The position numbers and the translations under genes were made by a program. This document shows, one piece after another, positions 25,260 to 32,858 of a stretch of 40,680 bases of DNA. The notes beneath the pieces are model-generated. The model searched no databases. It was not told where the DNA came from and saw nothing but the letters and a program-made list of their open reading frames with translations. The stretch is from Muribaculaceae bacterium (GTDB lineage: Bacteria > Bacteroidota > Bacteroidia > Bacteroidales > Muribaculaceae): positions 1 to 40,680 of the forward strand of contig JAGASI010000006.1 of the NCBI GenBank assembly GCA_017621845.1, in the 5' to 3' direction. Every line of letters begins with the position of its first letter. Within the stretch, counting starts at the first letter, position 1.

Positions 25260-26483
25260 TTATGATTTGTCGCTACCGGCGAGTTTGAGACGATGTTGGC
25301 GACGATTGATGTTGGCACGCACGACACAGTAGTCAATGAGTGGAGCAAAGGCGTTCATCAGTAGGACTGCCAGCATCGCCCCCTCGGGATAACCGTTGTT
25401 AAAAGTGCGTATTATGATAGCGATGGTGCCAACAAGGAAGCCAAATATCCATTTGCCGGTATTGGTGCGGCAAGAGGTTACAGGGTCGGTAGCCATGAAT
25501 ATGATGGCAAAGGCCAGTCCTCCTAATGTCAATTGGTCAATCGGGTTGAGCATTGTGGCCGGGTAGGTTGTATTGGCAAAGGCGTGTATAAGGTAGGCGG
25601 TGCCAACACTTCCAATGGTGGCTGACAGGATAATGCGCCAAGAGGCAATGCGTGTAAAAAGTAATATCGCGGCGCCGATGAGAATACATAGGCATGATGT
25701 TTCGCCAAATGATCCCGGAATAAGTCCGATAAATACATCCCAGGATGAAATGGCATGGGAGTCAATGCCAACGACAGACAGAGTATCGGATGTTGATGTG
25801 GCTATCTGTCCCAGTGGGGTGGCGCAAGTGAAACCGTCGGCTACTGCCGGGCCAAAGCCAAATGGCTGATTGGTGGCGACAAAGACGGCATCGCCTGACA
25901 TCTGAGATGGGTAAGAAAAGAATAAGAAGGCTCGGGCAACCAGTGCAGGATTGAAGATGTTATAGCCGGTGCCACCAAATACTTCCTTGGCAAAGATTAC
26001 CGAGAAAGCTGTAGCCACGGCAACCATCCACAGTGGTGTACTCACAGGGATAATCATGGGGATGAGAAGTCCTGTTACCAGGAAGCCCTCTTGAATTTCT
26101 TCATGTCGATATTGGGCAACAAAAAACTCGATGCCAAGCCCTACTGCATAGGTTACAACAATGGTCGGTAAGATGGACAAGAAGCCATACCAGAGCAGTG
26201 ACCAGAAAGGGAATATGGTCTCGCCGGCGGCCAGCCAGTGTTGGTAGCCGGTATTATACATGCCGAAAAGAAGGCAAGGGAGTAATGCGACGATGACGAT
26301 GGTCATCGTGCGCTTGGAATCCATGGCGTCATGGATGTGGGTGCTGAGATGACCGGGGGCTGTGTCGCGTGGAGTAAAAAGGAATGTGTCGATGCCTTCA
26401 AATATCGAGTGAAAGGCATGGAAACGGCCCTTAGGCCCAAAGGCCGGACGCGCTCTGTCGAGCAGACGTTTGAGGGATTTCAT
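25260..26483 (-). CDS. nqrB: Na+-translocating NADH:quinone reductase subunit B (covalent FMN)
   Basis: The 407-residue multi-spanning subunit carries an FMN, a riboflavin site and part of the sodium channel. It begins with MKSLKRLLDRARPAFGPKGR and shows the conserved FTPRDTAPGHLSTHIHDAMD before the first helix. The flavinylation site reads DGFTCAT (216-222), with Thr222 as the FMN carrier and a Cys where Gly is usual. VFGGTGYNIFNPALVARAF and FGETSCLCILIGA are also family motifs. The gene follows nqrA by 59 nt and precedes nqrC by 11 nt. Confidence 0.96.
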   Translation of the reverse strand: MKSLKRLLDRARPAFGPKGRFHAFHSIFEGIDTFLFTPRDTAPGHLSTHIHDAMDSKRTMTIVIVALLPCLLFGMYNTGYQHWLAAGETIFPFWSLLWYGFLSILPTIVVTYAVGLGIEFFVAQYRHEEIQEGFLVTGLLIPMIIPVSTPLWMVAVATAFSVIFAKEVFGGTGYNIFNPALVARAFLFFSYPSQMSGDAVFVATNQPFGFGPAVADGFTCATPLGQIATSTSDTLSVVGIDSHAISSWDVFIGLIPGSFGETSCLCILIGAAILLFTRIASWRIILSATIGSVGTAYLIHAFANTTYPATMLNPIDQLTLGGLAFAIIFMATDPVTSCRTNTGKWIFGFLVGTIAIIIRTFNNGYPEGAMLAVLLMNAFAPLIDYCVVRANINRRQHRLKLAGSDKS

Positions 26484-26542
26484 ATCGTGATGATAAGTTT
26501 TTTAGTGACGGTTGGTGTTAAATGAGGTTTTGTCATCCGGTT

Positions 26543-27877
26543 TTATTCGAGCTCGCCACGTATGTAGTCGAGGCTCTCGCGTATTATGGCCTGGTAGGGC
26601 ATCTTGGATGAGTCGAGACATTCGGCCAGGGCAAAGTCTTCAGGCGCTACCTCATAAATGCCTAATTGTTCCATGGCATCTATATCGTGGGACTTGGCCG
26701 CCTTGATGAGGTATTCGCCCATAATATCCATGGGGAGCACGTTGTCGATGAGTCCTGACATAATCATGGCGCGACGTCCGCCGAGAATACGAGCGTCGGG
26801 ATTAAATAATTTCTTGAAGAACTTGCCGGGATAGGATGGGCTGACGCTCATTTTGGAGGGAGAGAAAGAGGCCCAACCCATAAATTCGTCGACATCATCG
26901 CCCTCGGGAATGACGGAGACGTGGGTGTAAGGAAATCTCAGGTGCCCTTCCATGTCAATTTTAACGCCGGTCAAGACATTGCCCGATATTATGCGACGGT
27001 GGTGGTTGTCTTCGTCAAGACGACCGTTTAACAGGTCGGCCATAGAAGCGCCGATGATGGTCTTGATGAGCATTGGGGTCTTGACACGTGAACCGGTGAG
27101 GGCAACTGTGGTCTTGGTATCGAGTTGTTTGTTGGCAAGCATATAACCAATGCGACGTAGTGTGTCGGTTGACAGTGCCCATATGTTTTCTCCTTTATTT
27201 ATGGGCGCGATGTTGGCAATTTGAATACCAATGTTCCCGGCGGGGTGGGGGCCCTTGACGTCGACCATCTCGGCTCCCGGAATGTCGGGTAACTGCTCGG
27301 CAGAACGTCGTGATATATATATATTGCCCGTGGTGATGTTATGAAAAAAATTGACAGCTCGTGCCATAAGCTCGACATCCTCGGTATCGTAGTTGGATGT
27401 ATAGGCTAATGGAGAACTGTCAAAGGCTGTTATAAATATATCGCGTGGATTATCGGAAGGTCGTGCCACTACGTCATAAGGGCGACGATGTATGTGTGCC
27501 ATCAGCCCCGATTGGGCAAGAATCTTTAATAGTGAGTCTTTGTCATTATAATTATCGGGAATGGCTGTCTTGTCGGAAGTGTATTTATTGTCATTGGCAA
27601 TGACAACCTTAATCAGGCGACGGCGTTCACCACGTTCAACTTCAATAATCTCTCCGGAAACCGGAGAGGTGAGTTGTAATTCGGGGACATTCTTGTCGTG
27701 AAATATAGGTGTGCCTACATTGACCGGGTCGCCGACCTTGACATCAACTTTGGCGATAAACCCGTGGAAGTCCTCAGGGTAAATAGCAACGTGCCGGGGT
27801 GTTATACTCTCGACTTTGTTGTCGATAATAGCGCCTCGGAGTGTTAAATCGCGACCGCGTTTTATACTAATCTTCAT
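26543..27877 (-). CDS. nqrA: Na+-translocating NADH:quinone reductase subunit A
   Basis: This 444-residue cytoplasmic subunit is associated with quinone binding in Na+-NQR. The sequence starts with MKISIKRGRDLTLRGAI. It shows the early beta-barrel/biotinyl-like part (VDVKVGDPVNVGTPIFHDKN, LTSPVSGEIIEVERG) and later FITAFDSSPLAYTSNYD, VKGPHPAGNIGIQI and the C-terminal GWASFSPSKMSV region. Its presence distinguishes NQR from RNF. It is the first gene of the operon, with a promoter about 80 nt upstream. Confidence 0.97.
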   Translation of the reverse strand: MKISIKRGRDLTLRGAIIDNKVESITPRHVAIYPEDFHGFIAKVDVKVGDPVNVGTPIFHDKNVPELQLTSPVSGEIIEVERGERRRLIKVVIANDNKYTSDKTAIPDNYNDKDSLLKILAQSGLMAHIHRRPYDVVARPSDNPRDIFITAFDSSPLAYTSNYDTEDVELMARAVNFFHNITTGNIYISRRSAEQLPDIPGAEMVDVKGPHPAGNIGIQIANIAPINKGENIWALSTDTLRRIGYMLANKQLDTKTTVALTGSRVKTPMLIKTIIGASMADLLNGRLDEDNHHRRIISGNVLTGVKIDMEGHLRFPYTHVSVIPEGDDVDEFMGWASFSPSKMSVSPSYPGKFFKKLFNPDARILGGRRAMIMSGLIDNVLPMDIMGEYLIKAAKSHDIDAMEQLGIYEVAPEDFALAECLDSSKMPYQAIIRESLDYIRGELE

Positions 27878-27957
27878 TGTCAGTTGAAATTGGATACAGA
27901 TTCAAGTACTTGTGGGGGGGGAGGCCCACTCAGGTCCATTTTAAACCAAAACTATTG

Positions 27958-27965
27958 CAAAGATA
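27958..27965 (-). promoter_or_regulatory. Promoter -7 element of the nqr operon
   Basis: CAAAGATA on the plus strand reads TATCTTTG on the minus strand, a perfect -7 match. No good TTTG lies at the -33 position. The start would be near 27951, and the ~74-nt leader contains a run of eight G (plus strand 27914-27921) and a possible GTGGG/CCCAC hairpin (27912-27916 with 27925-27929). Confidence 0.55.
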
Positions 27966-28319
27966 TTAAAAAATATTTGATGTTGTTAACTGATTTTAGG
28001 TTTTACCGTGTTAAAAAATGCAATTGAGGCTTGTTCTCATCTTGCTCTTATTTTTAAATAAGCTCTAAATTTAAAAAGGTCACTCACTTATAAAAAAGTA
28101 TTGTTTGCTTTTATGACCATGCTGATAAGGGGTCATAAGACATAAGGAAAATATAAAACAGCGTTTCTTTCCCCAATTAAAGAAGGAGAAAGTCTTTTGT
28201 CCATATTTCTCAGTACTTGTCCGGGGAGGATAAGTTATATGATAGACAACTGATAGCTCTGAAAATGCGTAGCTCAATTTTAGAGGAAATAGCTTGGTTA
28301 TTCGGGATTTATTGAGGGA
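27966..28319. other. AT-rich intergenic stretch without a supported gene
   Basis: No convincing coding frame is seen; the 65-codon minus-strand frame at 28080-28277 has no family resemblance or promoter. The only structure noted is an 8-bp inverted repeat, TTATGACC (28111-28118) with GGTCATAA (28131-28138), without a T run. It lies upstream of nqrA and downstream of the exported protein gene at 28320. Confidence 0.45.
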
Positions 28320-29462
28320 TTAATGGGAGTTGTTGCGGTGGATTTGGTCGCGCTTGAATTGGTTCCAGGCGTTTTTGTTTTTTCTTTTGGCATTTAGATA
28401 GTCGATGCCGAACATGCCTTTGAGTCGTTGCAGTACGTTTTGCCCAAAGTTGCGCGGTCGGCGAGGCGGTCCGGCGACACGTTTGTCAATGGGTAGTGCA
28501 AGCCGTATGCCGGTATGGTCGAGTCCCTCGACTCGGGCTATAAGATTCTGTATCTCGGATGACAAGTCGGGTGTATCAGCAGTGTAATATATACCTATAC
28601 TGTCACCGGAAGGCTTGTTTTTGTCCCACTTCTTTGCTTCCTTGACGGTGATGTATTCCCGGTCAAGCAAGTAGACCTCGCTGTTGGTGGTTACATAATA
28701 AGGTTGGTCATAGCGGTTAAACTTGAACATGCCGTGTCCTCGGCCGGTAGACTCTATATCAAATTTATATCCCATGAGGTTGGTAGGACCAACCCATCCC
28801 TCGACGACGTTATCATATTCAAGTCTTAGTTTAAAACGCTCAAAATCGATGTCTTCTTTTTTGAAAAACAATGAAACGCCGGGTAGTTTGTGGCGCATTT
28901 CGTCATCGTATAGGAGATTGACATCAAGCGAGACACGGTCATCATTCTTGGCCCAGACGCGACGTGGCGAGTATCGATCCATGATGGTGTCAGAACCGGT
29001 CTTAACTTTTTGGAGCGAAGTAGGAAGTGGCGACTGTGACATGATGCCAACCCAATCAGACCACGAGAAATTGTGGTTACAGCGGTCGCTGACGCTGTCC
29101 AAACCTGAGGCGTTGGTGAAACGATAGTAAGACCGGGAATTAAGTAATCGAGGAGTCAGCCATCCTTTAAATTTTGTCTTAGGATTAGCCGGAATCATAA
29201 AGTCAACCATTTTCTCCCTGAACATCGAGATGGTGTCGGTATATGTTGTGAGAGTGGAATAGTCCCGGACGTATGCCAGGATGTGCAATACTTTGTGGTT
29301 TTTGGAATCCACTATCAGTTCAGGTAACTGATTGACGCCATGTTGCCATGATGGACCATTTGTATTGTGGTTAGTATGGGTGGTTTGTCCCATTATACCA
29401 ACATGGCTGAGGGTAAGAAGCATAGTTGTGATGGATGGCTTTAAACAACCTCTTAATTTCAT
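28320..29462 (-). CDS. Conserved exported Bacteroidales protein of unknown function
   Basis: The product is 380 residues from ATG 29462 (MKLRGCLKPSITTMLLTLSHVGIMG), which gives a signal-peptide-like N-terminus. The longer frame from 29510 would start inside the promoter. The mature protein opens with LPELIVDSKNHKVLHILAYVRDYS, like the short region following the N-terminal domain in many Bacteroidales exported proteins. It continues with FREKMVDFMIP, RSYYRFTNASGLDSVSD and WSDWVGI, a pattern I associate with a conserved Bacteroidales hypothetical family. No catalytic motif is evident. The C-terminus is very basic (RLKGMFGIDYLNAKRKNKN). It appears monocistronic. Confidence 0.75.
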   Translation of the reverse strand: MKLRGCLKPSITTMLLTLSHVGIMGQTTHTNHNTNGPSWQHGVNQLPELIVDSKNHKVLHILAYVRDYSTLTTYTDTISMFREKMVDFMIPANPKTKFKGWLTPRLLNSRSYYRFTNASGLDSVSDRCNHNFSWSDWVGIMSQSPLPTSLQKVKTGSDTIMDRYSPRRVWAKNDDRVSLDVNLLYDDEMRHKLPGVSLFFKKEDIDFERFKLRLEYDNVVEGWVGPTNLMGYKFDIESTGRGHGMFKFNRYDQPYYVTTNSEVYLLDREYITVKEAKKWDKNKPSGDSIGIYYTADTPDLSSEIQNLIARVEGLDHTGIRLALPIDKRVAGPPRRPRNFGQNVLQRLKGMFGIDYLNAKRKNKNAWNQFKRDQIHRNNSH

Positions 29463-29507
29463 GGCGTAATAAATGACTACTCTTTCAGTAATTAAATTAA
29501 CACAATG

Positions 29508-29515
29508 CAAAAGTA
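29508..29515 (-). promoter_or_regulatory. Promoter -7 element of the exported protein gene
   Basis: CAAAAGTA reads TACTTTTG on the minus strand, a full TAnnTTTG match. The start site near 29501 leaves a leader of about 40 nt and supports ATG 29462 over the frame start at 29510. The -33 position is poor. Confidence 0.5.
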
Positions 29516-29581
29516 ATTACATGTCAATTATGCCGTTCATTTACAACAGCTAAAAAATCATAACCAGTTGTCAAAAAACGT

Positions 29582-29589
29582 TATCTTTG
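29582..29589 (+). promoter_or_regulatory. Possible plus-strand promoter -7 element in the 29463-29883 gap
   Basis: TATCTTTG matches the -7 consensus perfectly but has no good -33 partner. It points rightward into the inverted-repeat element that begins 11 nt later, with a start site near 29596. Confidence 0.4.
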
Positions 29590-29599
29590 AATGTATTTT

Positions 29600-29736
29600 C
29601 GGGTCAGCAGACGGTGGTGATTGGTGAGACAATTACAAATTTATATCCAATTCAATAAATTATACTTTGCGGAATATATTCCACGGCCGTTTAGTTGGCT
29701 TATCTTATCTCACCATCCGCCTTGTCCGCTGACTCG
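29600..29736 (+). ncRNA. Candidate structured RNA or small inverted-repeat element
   Basis: Long imperfect arms face each other across 137 nt. CGGGTCAGC (29600-29608) pairs with GCTGACTCG (29728-29736, one G-U), GAC (29610-29612) with GTC (29724-29726), GGTGG (29613-29617) with CCGCC (29717-29721), and GGTGAGA (29623-29629) with TCTCACC (29708-29714). The ~78-nt apical part is AT-rich and contains the palindrome GGAATATATTCC (29671-29682). A -7 promoter element stands just upstream and an 18-bp hairpin downstream. This fits a transcript of about 215 nt; a non-autonomous mobile element with terminal inverted repeats is the alternative. No known RNA family was recognised. Confidence 0.4.
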
Positions 29737-29770
29737 GTTATAAACATACGGTCTAAAACGCATAACATGT

Positions 29771-29811
29771 GCTATCCCGCGACCGTTGATTGGCAACGGT
29801 CGCGGGATAGC
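29771..29811. terminator. Strong terminator hairpin behind the M16 peptidase gene
   Basis: GCTATCCCGCGACCGTTG (29771-29788) and CAACGGTCGCGGGATAGC (29794-29811) form a perfect 18-bp GC-rich stem with a 5-nt loop. It lies 72 nt beyond the M16 stop codon and can also end rightward transcription from the element at 29600-29736. No T run is present on either side. Confidence 0.75.
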
Positions 29812-29883
29812 TTATTGTCGACGATATGATTTTGTGATTACATCGTCACGTGGTAATGTTAGGCTCAGTTATAATCGTGGGGA

Positions 29884-32799
29884 TTAGTAACCAAATGTCT
29901 GCTCGGGGGTGAGGATTACGACGCGGCCGATGGCGCGGAGGGCGTCGAGGTCGAGGTCTTCGATTTTGCCGAGGATGGCGTATGAGTATTTGCGACCTTT
30001 GACGTTTTTCTGTTGGTAGGCGATGACATCGGCGAGAGTCATTGCCGGTAGTTTTTCAAACATGACGGCATCGGTATCATAGTCGATACCCATATCTTGG
30101 GCGTTAATCCAAGCCCATGCGATGTCGTCCTTGATAGTGCGGTCGGTGCGAAGCCGGCTTTCAAGGCCGTCTTTGGCGAGGTTGAAAGCTGCCTGGCTCT
30201 CGGGCATTATGTTGATAATCTCATTAAAGGCGTTGATTGCATCCATGAGTTTGTCGTTTTGGGTGGCAATCTGGGTGCGGTAGAGGTAGGGACGTTCCTT
30301 GCGTGCTGGTTGTAGCATACCGGCCCATGCTGAGTATGCTAACGAGCGGCTTTCGCGCATTTCTTGGAATACGATAGAGTTCATGCCTCCGCCAAAGTAT
30401 TCGTTGTACATCTGGCGGTCGGGGTCTCCGGTGGGGTCGTAAGATTGTTTGGTGTTGGAGATTTGGGACATATAGAGTTGCTTGGCATCGTAAGGAGCGA
30501 TATATATTACGGTCTCGTCAGTTTGAGCATATTGGGGTTGCTCAATGATAGGAGCGTCCTGTAGTTTTTTAGGGGTGATGTGGTCTTTGTTGAGCATAGT
30601 CTCTACGTTCTTGAGGCTTTGGGGACCATAGTATATGATGCGGTGCTTGTAATTGGAGAGGGCGCGCACAGCCTTGAGTACATCCTCGGGGTTGAGTTCT
30701 TTGAGTTGGTCGGGGGTGTAGGAATAAACGGCGGGGCTTTTTTCACGCGAGCCATACATGGCATATTGAGAAACGGCGTTGAAACTTGAACGCTGGTTGG
30801 ATTTAGCATCCATGGCCGACTTGACGTTGCGAGCAACGAGCGAGTTCCATACCTCGGGGTCGTTGACGGCGTTAGTTACAAGGTTTTCGTATAGTTTGAG
30901 TGCCTTGGGGAGGTTTTCGCTCAGACCTGAAATGACGACGTATGTACGGTTTAATCCGGCTGATATAAAGTATGTACATGCAAGTTTATAGAACTCGTTT
31001 TTAATCTGAACGGCAGTCATGTCCTTGGTGCCAAGCAGACTGAGGTATTGGTTGGCATAGGCCAATGGACGGTCGGCGGTGGTACCGAGTTCATAGATGA
31101 GTGTGAGTTGAGCGATATCGTTGGTGTTGTTGTGGGTATAGAGGACTTCTACCTGTCCTTTCTTGGCCGACGAGCGAGTGAGGTCGGTCTTGAAGTCGAC
31201 AAATTTTGGCTCAATTGGTTGAACTTTAGATTCTGTAATTTCTTTCAGAAAGTCAGAGGCGGCGTCGCGGTTGGTAGCGATGGGTGTAATCTTGGGCTTG
31301 GCAATTTTCAACTCATTGGGGTCGGTCCCTTGTCGCTTGTATACGGCCACAAAGTTGTCTGAGCCAAGATATTTGTTGGCAACGGCGACGACGTCGGCTT
31401 TGGTGATTTTGTCAAGCTCGTTCAGCTCTTTTACTGCGTCTTCCCATTCGACACCGTTGACAAAGGCTTCTACAAAAAAGTTTGCTCGGTTATTATTGTT
31501 CTCAAATCCTTTTTGAAGTTGAAGTTTAACGTTGTTGACGATAGCCGGTATGAGGTCGTCATCAAATTTGCCTTGTTTAAGTAGTTCGATTTGTTCGATT
31601 GCAATATCTTTCACTTGGTCGAGGTTCTGGTCAGCTTTGGGGCGTCCAACAATAATAAAGCTGCTTTGGTCGGCCATGTTATAGATGAATGACCCCATGC
31701 CAAGTGTGCGTTGGGGAAGTGTCACGTTGACGTCAATAAGTCCGCACTTGCCGTTTTGTAATACTTCAGCGAGTAAGTTCAGTACGGCCATATCTTTGTC
31801 TTTGGTGGCGGGAAGACGCCAGCCCATGTATATAGACTCGGCTTCTTTGCCAAGGACATCTTTGGACACGGGAGTGGTCAGTGGTTTTTCTTTGGGGAAA
31901 TTAAGGACCGGAAGATTGGGATTTGGCTTGAAGTCACCAAAATATTTGGTGATTATATCCATCATGTTGTCAGGGTCAAAGTCTCCTGAGAGACATATGG
32001 CCATGTTGTTGGGTACATACCAAGTTTTGTGATAGTTTTTAACATTGGTGATTGATGGGTTTTTCAAGTGTTCTTGTGTTCCAAGTACGGTTTGCGCTCC
32101 ATAGGGGTGGGAAGGGAACAATCCGGCAAGTAAAGCTTCGTATGCCTTGCGTGAGTCTTGGGTGAGTGACATATTTTTCTCCTCGTATATTGTTTCAAGC
32201 TCGGTGTGGAAGCCTCGTAAAACGGGGTGTGCAAAGCGGTCGGCCTGGATGCGTGCCCAGTTTTCAATCTGGTTTGAGGGGATGTCTTCGACATAGCAAG
32301 TGACATCTGTAGATGTATAGGCGTTGGTGCCATCGGCGCCTATCGATGCCATGAGTTTGTCATACTCGTTGGGGATTGCGATGAGTGATGCTTGATAGGA
32401 GATGGAGTCAATCTCGTGGTAGATTGCTTGGCGCTCTGCTTCATCAGTTGTTTTGCGATATTTCTCGAAGAGGGCTTCGATTTTGTCGAGTAGTGGTTTT
32501 TCGGCAGCATAATTCTGGGTGCCAAAGTTCTCGGTGCCCTTGAACATCAGGTGCTCAAAGTAGTGGGCAAGTCCGGTAGTCTCGGCGGGGTCGTTTTTGC
32601 CACCTACGCGCACAGCTATATATGTCTGTATTCGAGGTTTATCTTTATTGACTGTCATGTAGACTTTAAGTCCGTTGGGGAGGGTGTAAAGCAATGAGTG
32701 CAGGGGGTCACCCTCTACTGTGCGGTAGTTGTAACGGTAGGCCCAGGAGCCGGTTACCGTGAGCACTGTCAACAGTAATGTGAGAAGGAGTTTTTTCAT
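29884..32799 (-). CDS. M16 family zinc metallopeptidase (pitrilysin type), exported
   Basis: The 971-residue protein carries a signal peptide (MKKLLLTLLLTVLTVTGSWA). The M16 zinc motif HYFEH is at residues 79-83 (TTGLAHYFEHLMFKGTENF), with the downstream Glu-rich ligand segment ETIYEEKNMSLTQDSR about 100 residues later. Two tandem peptidase-like halves, each with an inactive partner domain, explain the length. LPQRTLGMGSFIYNMADQSS and FGGGMNSIVFQEMRESRSLAYSAW (in two parts) are typical of the family. It most likely degrades peptides in the periplasm. The gene lies 59 nt behind carB with no promoter or terminator seen between, so it may be cotranscribed with carAB. A 16-bp tandem duplication spans its start codon. 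Confidence 0.93.
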   Translation of the reverse strand: MKKLLLTLLLTVLTVTGSWAYRYNYRTVEGDPLHSLLYTLPNGLKVYMTVNKDKPRIQTYIAVRVGGKNDPAETTGLAHYFEHLMFKGTENFGTQNYAAEKPLLDKIEALFEKYRKTTDEAERQAIYHEIDSISYQASLIAIPNEYDKLMASIGADGTNAYTSTDVTCYVEDIPSNQIENWARIQADRFAHPVLRGFHTELETIYEEKNMSLTQDSRKAYEALLAGLFPSHPYGAQTVLGTQEHLKNPSITNVKNYHKTWYVPNNMAICLSGDFDPDNMMDIITKYFGDFKPNPNLPVLNFPKEKPLTTPVSKDVLGKEAESIYMGWRLPATKDKDMAVLNLLAEVLQNGKCGLIDVNVTLPQRTLGMGSFIYNMADQSSFIIVGRPKADQNLDQVKDIAIEQIELLKQGKFDDDLIPAIVNNVKLQLQKGFENNNNRANFFVEAFVNGVEWEDAVKELNELDKITKADVVAVANKYLGSDNFVAVYKRQGTDPNELKIAKPKITPIATNRDAASDFLKEITESKVQPIEPKFVDFKTDLTRSSAKKGQVEVLYTHNNTNDIAQLTLIYELGTTADRPLAYANQYLSLLGTKDMTAVQIKNEFYKLACTYFISAGLNRTYVVISGLSENLPKALKLYENLVTNAVNDPEVWNSLVARNVKSAMDAKSNQRSSFNAVSQYAMYGSREKSPAVYSYTPDQLKELNPEDVLKAVRALSNYKHRIIYYGPQSLKNVETMLNKDHITPKKLQDAPIIEQPQYAQTDETVIYIAPYDAKQLYMSQISNTKQSYDPTGDPDRQMYNEYFGGGMNSIVFQEMRESRSLAYSAWAGMLQPARKERPYLYRTQIATQNDKLMDAINAFNEIINIMPESQAAFNLAKDGLESRLRTDRTIKDDIAWAWINAQDMGIDYDTDAVMFEKLPAMTLADVIAYQQKNVKGRKYSYAILGKIEDLDLDALRAIGRVVILTPEQTFGY

Positions 32800-32829
32800 G
32801 AGGATATGTTATTATGAGGATATGTTATT
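32798..32829. repeat. 16-bp perfect tandem duplication at the M16 peptidase start
   Basis: ATGAGGATATGTTATT occurs at 32798-32813 and again at 32814-32829. On the minus strand this doubles AATAACATATCCTCAT, the segment that ends with the first two bases of the start codon. It therefore duplicates the translation-initiation region, although only the inner copy makes an ATG. Confidence 0.9.
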
Positions 32830-32858
32830 AATTGTGGTTGATTTTTGAGAGTCGGTAA

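Noticed and set aside
21858..27877. Possible RNF rather than NQR complex
   Set aside because: The NqrA-type subunit and the FAD/NADH reductase domain in the last subunit are specific to NQR.
27903..28220. Similar strings AGTACTTGT followed by G-rich sequence near 27905 and 28212
   Set aside because: The match is short and interrupted, with no wider similarity; it is probably chance.
28080..28277. 65-codon minus-strand frame
   Set aside because: No promoter, no signal peptide and no recognisable composition; AT-rich intergenic DNA explains it.
29463..29510. Upstream ATG of the exported protein at 28320
   Set aside because: It overlaps the predicted -7 element at 29508-29515. The start at 29462 gives a better signal peptide.
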